Source: Bifidobacterium breve
GTDB taxonomy: Bacteria; Bacteroidota; Bacteroidia; Chitinophagales; Chitinophagaceae
Direction of reading: 5' to 3'
NCBI GenBank assembly: GCA_943323935.2
Contig: CALPJR020000017.1
Location: 1-10,066, forward strand
DNA: 10,066 bases
Shown here: piece by piece, positions 7,383-10,066 of the stretch
Layout of the letters: the number at the start of each line of letters is the position of its first letter
Numbering within the stretch: the stretch's first letter is position 1
Translations under genes and position numbers: made by a program
The notes under the pieces: model-generated
The model's input: only the letters and a program-made list of their open reading frames with translations
The model's database searches: none
What the model was told of the DNA's origin: nothing

Positions 7383-7934
7383 ATGAAAAGCTTCTTTACC
7401 ATATTGTTTTTGTTGTGTCTACAACAAACCTTGTGGGCGCAAGATAGCACTATCAATCAGCTTCAACATTCCCCAAAAAAAGCAACCAAAAGATCTGCTA
7501 TCCTACCTGGATTAGGTCAAGCATATAATAAACAATATTGGAAAATTCCTTTAGTATATGGTGTTCTTTCTGTGCCTGTTGCAACCTATGTGTATAATAC
7601 CGATTTATATGCAAAAACAAAATTTGCTTATGAAGCAAGAATTCAAGAAGCGAATGGAGACAATTCAAACGTCAGCAAGATTGATCCAACTTTAAAAAAT
7701 TTAAGTGCAGGATCACTTCAGAGTTATCGAAATATTTTTAGAAAAAATAGAGACTACTCCATTATGTGGTTTATACTAGCATGGGGTATCAATGTGGTGG
7801 ACGCTTCTGTATCTGGTCACTTAAAGGAATTTGATGTAAGCAATAATTTAACAGTGAAAATGGCGCCTATGCGATCGGATGCATTTCAGCAGGCTGGATT
7901 GTCATTGCAATTGAACTGGAAGTACACAAAATAA
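7383..7934 (+). CDS. DUF5683 family membrane protein, third gene of the par operon
   Basis: Bacteroidota-specific protein of unknown function (183 aa) that I recognise as DUF5683. Residues 1-19 form a signal peptide or N-terminal anchor (MKSFF, hydrophobic core, WAQ). The family hallmark SAILPGLGQAYNKQYWKIP is at 38-56, followed by a hydrophobic segment at about 56-71; a charged central part holds RNIFRKNRDYS (116-126), and a second hydrophobic segment runs 126-141, ending in the conserved NVVDASVSGHLKEFDVS (137-153). The start codon abuts the parB stop (TAG then ATG, no spacer), so translation is probably coupled. This par-linked position recurs in other Bacteroidota as I remember it, often followed by dapB and lepB, which are absent here. 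The context suggests, without proof, a link between the segregation machinery and the envelope. Confidence 0.85.
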   Translation: MKSFFTILFLLCLQQTLWAQDSTINQLQHSPKKATKRSAILPGLGQAYNKQYWKIPLVYGVLSVPVATYVYNTDLYAKTKFAYEARIQEANGDNSNVSKIDPTLKNLSAGSLQSYRNIFRKNRDYSIMWFILAWGINVVDASVSGHLKEFDVSNNLTVKMAPMRSDAFQQAGLSLQLNWKYTK

Positions 7935-7939
7935 ATTTG
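7911..7939 (+). promoter_or_regulatory. candidate promoter (TTG-N18-TAAATTTG) for the 7993 gene
   Basis: TTG at 7911-7913 and TAAATTTG at 7932-7939 are separated by 18 nt, within the 17-23 range of the Bacteroidota -33/-7 promoter. The -7 box overlaps the TAA stop of the DUF5683 gene. The predicted leader is about 48 nt. This suggests that the barrel gene is transcribed separately from the par operon. Confidence 0.45.
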
Positions 7940-7992
7940 CAAATTGATTCAATTGAAAAGATGTCTTTGAATAATTAAATAGAATTTAAAAA

Positions 7993-8760
7993 ATGAAAAA
8001 ATTACTCTTTATCCTAGCTTTATTGTTTACGCTACAAGTAAATTCGCAAAAACTAATAGGCGGAAACAATATCATCAAGGGTAGTTTAACCAGCTTTGCT
8101 TTAAAAAATTACCACTTTTCTTTTGAAAGAAGTTTGAATCATTTTATGTCAGTTTCGGCCAGTTATCGCTATATGCCAAAAGGGAGCCTACCATTACAGT
8201 CCATCGTAAAAAAATACATAGACAATACAGCCATTAATTTTGATTTATTCCAAATGGGAAATAACGCTTTGACTTTTGAAAGTAGATTCTATTTAGGATT
8301 GCAAAAAATGTCTGGATTTTACATAGCGCCTTATGCAAGGTTTGCCAATTTTGATTTATCTGTGCCTGTGGAATATACTTATACACCAGATGCAGCGGTA
8401 GGTGCCGTTATTGGCAATAACCCAATTACAAAAACAGCAGGACTCAATGGAACTATCAAGTCCACTAGTTATGGTGCTTATATTGGACTACAAAAACAAT
8501 TACTTACAAAATTGGTCATTGATATTTGGTTCATTGGTGGACACTATGGTAATTCGACTGGTAATTTAAGTTTCGTTGCTCCTCAAGATGCAAAATTACC
8601 ATCACAAGCAGTTGACGCACTTCAAAAAACATTGGATGATACCAAGGTTAGTCCTTTTGAATTAAAATCTAAAGTAACCCAAAACGGCGCTACCGCAGAC
8701 ATGAAAGGGCCTTGGGCAGGAATTAGAGGCTTAGGTGTTAGCTTAGGTTTACGCTTTTAA
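7993..8760 (+). CDS. putative outer membrane beta-barrel protein of unknown function
   Basis: Secreted protein of 255 aa, probably an outer-membrane barrel. Residues 1-18 are a clear signal peptide (MKKLL, hydrophobic core, VNS before Gln19). The mature protein alternates aromatic, amphipathic strands: 39-60 (HFSFERS, SVSASYRY), 93-124 (LTFESRFYLGLQ, FYIAPYARFANF) and 158-186 (TSYGAYIGLQKQL, VIDIWFIGGHYG), and ends in GVSLGLRF with a terminal Phe as barrels do. The spacing around YIAPYARF and GAYIGLQ resembles DUF3575-like barrels, but I cannot assign a family firmly. A hydrophilic, partly helical stretch at about 190-238, including PSQAVDALQKTLDD, interrupts the pattern just before the last strand and is probably a large loop. 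There is no Shine-Dalgarno; an AT-rich AATTTAAAAA precedes the ATG. It lies 58 nt after the par operon, with its own candidate promoter. Confidence 0.75.
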   Translation: MKKLLFILALLFTLQVNSQKLIGGNNIIKGSLTSFALKNYHFSFERSLNHFMSVSASYRYMPKGSLPLQSIVKKYIDNTAINFDLFQMGNNALTFESRFYLGLQKMSGFYIAPYARFANFDLSVPVEYTYTPDAAVGAVIGNNPITKTAGLNGTIKSTSYGAYIGLQKQLLTKLVIDIWFIGGHYGNSTGNLSFVAPQDAKLPSQAVDALQKTLDDTKVSPFELKSKVTQNGATADMKGPWAGIRGLGVSLGLRF

Positions 8761-8786
8761 CTATCTCATTCTTCATTCATTTTCTT

Positions 8787-8794
8787 TAACTTTG
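8787..8794 (+). promoter_or_regulatory. candidate -7 promoter box (TAACTTTG) for kdsA
   Basis: Exact match to TAnnTTTG in the 53-nt gap before kdsA, placing the start of transcription near 8800 and leaving a leader of about 12-14 nt. I see no TTG about 20 nt upstream, so only the -7 half is supported. Confidence 0.4.
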
Positions 8795-8813
8795 ATTTTG
8801 CAAAACCGCATTT

Positions 8814-9638
8814 ATGATACCTAACTATTTACAAGATTTATTTAAAGCACAATCTTACGATCCCAATCAATTTTTCCTTATTGCAGGACCATGTGTGGTA
8901 GAAGATGAGGCATTGGTGATGGAGATTGGTGAAAAAGTATCTACTATCTGTAAAAACTTAGGCATCCCTTATGTTTTTAAAGCAAGCTACAGAAAAGCAA
9001 ATCGTACCAGCGCGAATTCATTTACTGGCATTGGGGATGATACTGGAATGGAATTGATCAAAAAAGTTGGTGCAACATATAATCTGCCCACTACATCGGA
9101 TATTCATGCACACGAAGAAGCTGCCATTGCAGCCCAGTTCATTGATATCTTACAGATCCCAGCATTTCTATGTCGTCAAACCGATCTATTAGTGGCAGCT
9201 GCTCAAACTGGTAAAATTGTGAACGTCAAAAAAGGCCAATTTTTAAGTGGCGCTTCTATGAAATTTGCAGTAGATAAAATTAAATTAGCAGGCAACGAAA
9301 AAGTGATGTTAACCGAAAGAGGCAATACATTTGGCTACCAAGACCTTGTAGTAGATTATAGAAATATCCCTGCCATGGCCGAAAATAATGTGCCAGTCAT
9401 TATGGATTGCACGCATTCTTTGCAACAGCCAAACCAAACTTCTGGCATTACAGGAGGCAATCCAAGTTTAATTGAAACGATTGCGAAAGCAGCCATTGCA
9501 ACTGGCGCGGACGGATTGTTTATAGAAACACATCCTAATCCAGCCAATGCAAAAAGTGATGGCGCGAATATGTTGAAATTGGAATTATTGGAACCCTTGT
9601 TAGAGAAATTAGTAAGATTAAGAAGCGCAATAATTTAA
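8814..9638 (+). CDS. kdsA: 3-deoxy-8-phosphooctulonate synthase (KDO-8-P synthase), metal-dependent type
   Basis: KdsA condenses phosphoenolpyruvate with D-arabinose 5-phosphate to give KDO 8-phosphate, the committed step towards the KDO of the lipopolysaccharide inner core; it is a cytoplasmic TIM-barrel enzyme. The 274 aa show the family motifs in order: IAGPC (23-27), FKASYRKANRTS (55-66), IPAFLCRQTDLL (115-126), NVKKGQFL (137-144), LTERGNTFGY (167-176), DCTHS (198-202) and FIETHPNP (236-243). Cys27, His201, Glu238 and Asp249 match the four metal ligands of the Aquifex enzyme, whereas E. coli KdsA has Asn in place of the Cys; this is therefore the metal-dependent class. The length is normal and the start gives an intact N-terminus. 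The gene appears to stand alone behind its own promoter box and converges with the PspC gene. No other KDO genes are in view. Confidence 0.97.
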   Translation: MIPNYLQDLFKAQSYDPNQFFLIAGPCVVEDEALVMEIGEKVSTICKNLGIPYVFKASYRKANRTSANSFTGIGDDTGMELIKKVGATYNLPTTSDIHAHEEAAIAAQFIDILQIPAFLCRQTDLLVAAAQTGKIVNVKKGQFLSGASMKFAVDKIKLAGNEKVMLTERGNTFGYQDLVVDYRNIPAMAENNVPVIMDCTHSLQQPNQTSGITGGNPSLIETIAKAAIATGADGLFIETHPNPANAKSDGANMLKLELLEPLLEKLVRLRSAII

Positions 9639-9653
9639 AACTAAGTGTTTTAA

Positions 9654-9680
9654 ATTATTGTGATATGCAACCACAATGGT
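9654..9680. terminator. weak hairpin between convergent kdsA and pspC-like genes
   Basis: ATTATTGTG (9654-9662) can pair with CACAATGGT (9672-9680) across a 9-nt loop, giving nine pairs of which two are G-U. It sits between two converging genes, where a shared terminator would be expected. It is AT-rich and lacks a clean T-run on either side, so the call is tentative. Confidence 0.25.
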
Positions 9681-9696
9681 AAAGAGGAAGCACTTT

Positions 9697-9915
9697 CTAG
9701 TATTTTAATGGGTTGCGCTTCCCTAAAAGGATATAATGCTTCATACTTCTCCAAAAAGCCAGTACCATGTAAATGATCACTGGGGATCCAAAGGTTAAAA
9801 AGGAGATATAAATAAACCAGGTTCTTATTTTAGAGCTAGCGATACCTAAACGCTCTCCCATCGCCGAACAAACGCCAAAAGCATGTAATTCTAGAAAATC
9901 TCTCAATTTTTGCAT
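9697..9915 (-). CDS. short PspC-domain membrane protein
   Basis: Small PspC-domain protein (72 aa from the ATG at 9915). PspC domains are inner-membrane modules first known from the phage-shock envelope-stress response; in Bacteroidota, short stand-alone versions are common and uncharacterised. The sequence has the family's cytoplasmic lead-in LHAFGVCSAMGERLGI followed by an Arg-containing turn and one long hydrophobic stretch at about residues 32-53 (FIYISFLTFGSPVIIYMVLAFW, with the conserved GSP-IIY kink), then a short basic tail. The frame is open further upstream to an ATG at 9972 (91 aa), but the extra 19 residues do not look like the family, and a TAGATTTG promoter box lies between the two ATGs, so I prefer 9915. 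No pspA or pspB homologue is nearby. It could instead be a small membrane regulator unrelated to phage shock. Confidence 0.8.
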   Translation of the reverse strand: MQKLRDFLELHAFGVCSAMGERLGIASSKIRTWFIYISFLTFGSPVIIYMVLAFWRSMKHYILLGKRNPLKY

Positions 9916-9938
9916 TTTCAATTGTTTTAAGCTATATC

Positions 9939-9946
9939 CAAATCTA
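9939..9946 (-). promoter_or_regulatory. candidate -7 promoter box (TAGATTTG) for the pspC-like gene
   Basis: Minus-strand match to TAnnTTTG, 23 nt before the ATG at 9915, giving a leader of about 17-20 nt. It falls downstream of the alternative start at 9972 and so supports the shorter protein. No TTG is seen at the -33 distance. Confidence 0.35.
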
Positions 9947-9979
9947 GCTAAAAAAGTGGACATAAAGTGCATTTTTTGA

Positions 9980-10010
9980 TTGCGCCGAGGGTCATTTTCG
10001 CTTACCTTTG
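9980..10010 (+). promoter_or_regulatory. candidate promoter (TTG-N20-TACCTTTG) for the gene at the right edge
   Basis: TTG at 9980-9982 and TACCTTTG at 10003-10010 are 20 nt apart, the best fit to the Bacteroidota -33/-7 consensus in the window. Transcription would start near 10016, about 25 nt before the ATG at 10041. It lies in the gap shared with the divergent pspC-like gene. Confidence 0.55.
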
Positions 10011-10040
10011 CATCAGTTTTAACACCTAAAATTGATACCT

Positions 10041-10066
10041 ATGGCTTTTGATATCGACATGATCAA
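10041..10066 (+). CDS. start of a truncated gene, probably aconitate hydratase
   Basis: Only eight complete codons are in view (MAFDIDMI), running off the right edge. This opening matches the N-terminus that I remember for Bacteroidota aconitate hydratase (MAFDI-MIK-VY), the TCA-cycle enzyme converting citrate to isocitrate with a 4Fe-4S cluster. A well-formed promoter ends 30 nt upstream, which supports a real, probably well-expressed gene start. Eight residues cannot prove the identity. Confidence 0.45.

Noticed and set aside
5573..7992. parS centromere near parAB
   Set aside because: Reading the par operon and its flanks, I found no CACGTG-centred 14-16 bp palindrome; the site must be elsewhere or differ from the usual consensus.
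9697..9972. Toxin-antitoxin or phage-derived small gene at the right end
   Set aside because: The single membrane stretch with the GSP-IIY kink and the HAFGVC lead-in fit a stand-alone PspC protein, and there is no partner gene.
1..10066. CRISPR arrays, insertion sequences, tRNAs, riboswitches or a defence island
   Set aside because: No regularly spaced repeats, transposase-like frames, terminal inverted repeats or structured RNA were seen; gene gaps are at most about 80 nt and the genes are housekeeping or envelope types.

Overview
The window is an ordinary, gene-dense stretch of chromosome from an AT-rich Gram-negative bacterium of the phylum Bacteroidota, most likely a Chitinophagaceae relative. 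Four things point there: Bacteroidota-typical families (DUF4954, DUF5683, PorT-like outer-membrane barrels, a short PspC protein); Bacteroidota-type promoter boxes (TAnnTTTG) in front of most leading genes; almost no Shine-Dalgarno sequences; and kdsA, which implies KDO-containing lipopolysaccharide. I see no mobile elements, phage genes, CRISPR arrays, tRNA or rRNA genes. No gap between genes exceeds about 100 bases.

Layout. (1) Positions 2-3682, plus strand: an amidase-signature enzyme cut by the left edge, then 12 nt later a large DUF4954 protein with a predicted left-handed beta-helix; the two probably share a transcript. (2) Positions 3668-5572, minus strand: a small outer-membrane beta-barrel gene that overlaps the DUF4954 gene tail-to-tail by 15 nt, preceded by a membrane-anchored calcineurin-like metallophosphoesterase. 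(3) Positions 5573-5653: a divergent promoter region. (4) Positions 5654-7934, plus strand: a tight parA-parB-DUF5683 operon (spacings 4 nt and 0 nt) for chromosome partitioning, with an uncharacterised membrane protein as its third member. (5) Positions 7993-8760: a second outer-membrane-barrel-like gene with its own promoter. (6) Positions 8814-9638: kdsA, the metal-dependent type of KDO-8-phosphate synthase. (7) Positions 9697-9915, minus strand: a 72-residue PspC-domain protein. (8) Positions 10041-10066: the first eight codons of a gene cut by the right edge, probably aconitate hydratase.

The common themes are the cell envelope (two barrels, KdsA, PspC, the membrane phosphoesterase) and chromosome segregation (ParA/ParB). 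I found no convincing new multi-gene system. The least understood pieces are the DUF4954 protein, the DUF5683 protein translationally linked to ParB, and the two outer-membrane proteins. Two start sites needed correction: parA starts at the ATG at 5654, behind a perfect Shine-Dalgarno sequence, not at an upstream TTG; the pspC-like gene more likely starts at 9915 than at 9972.
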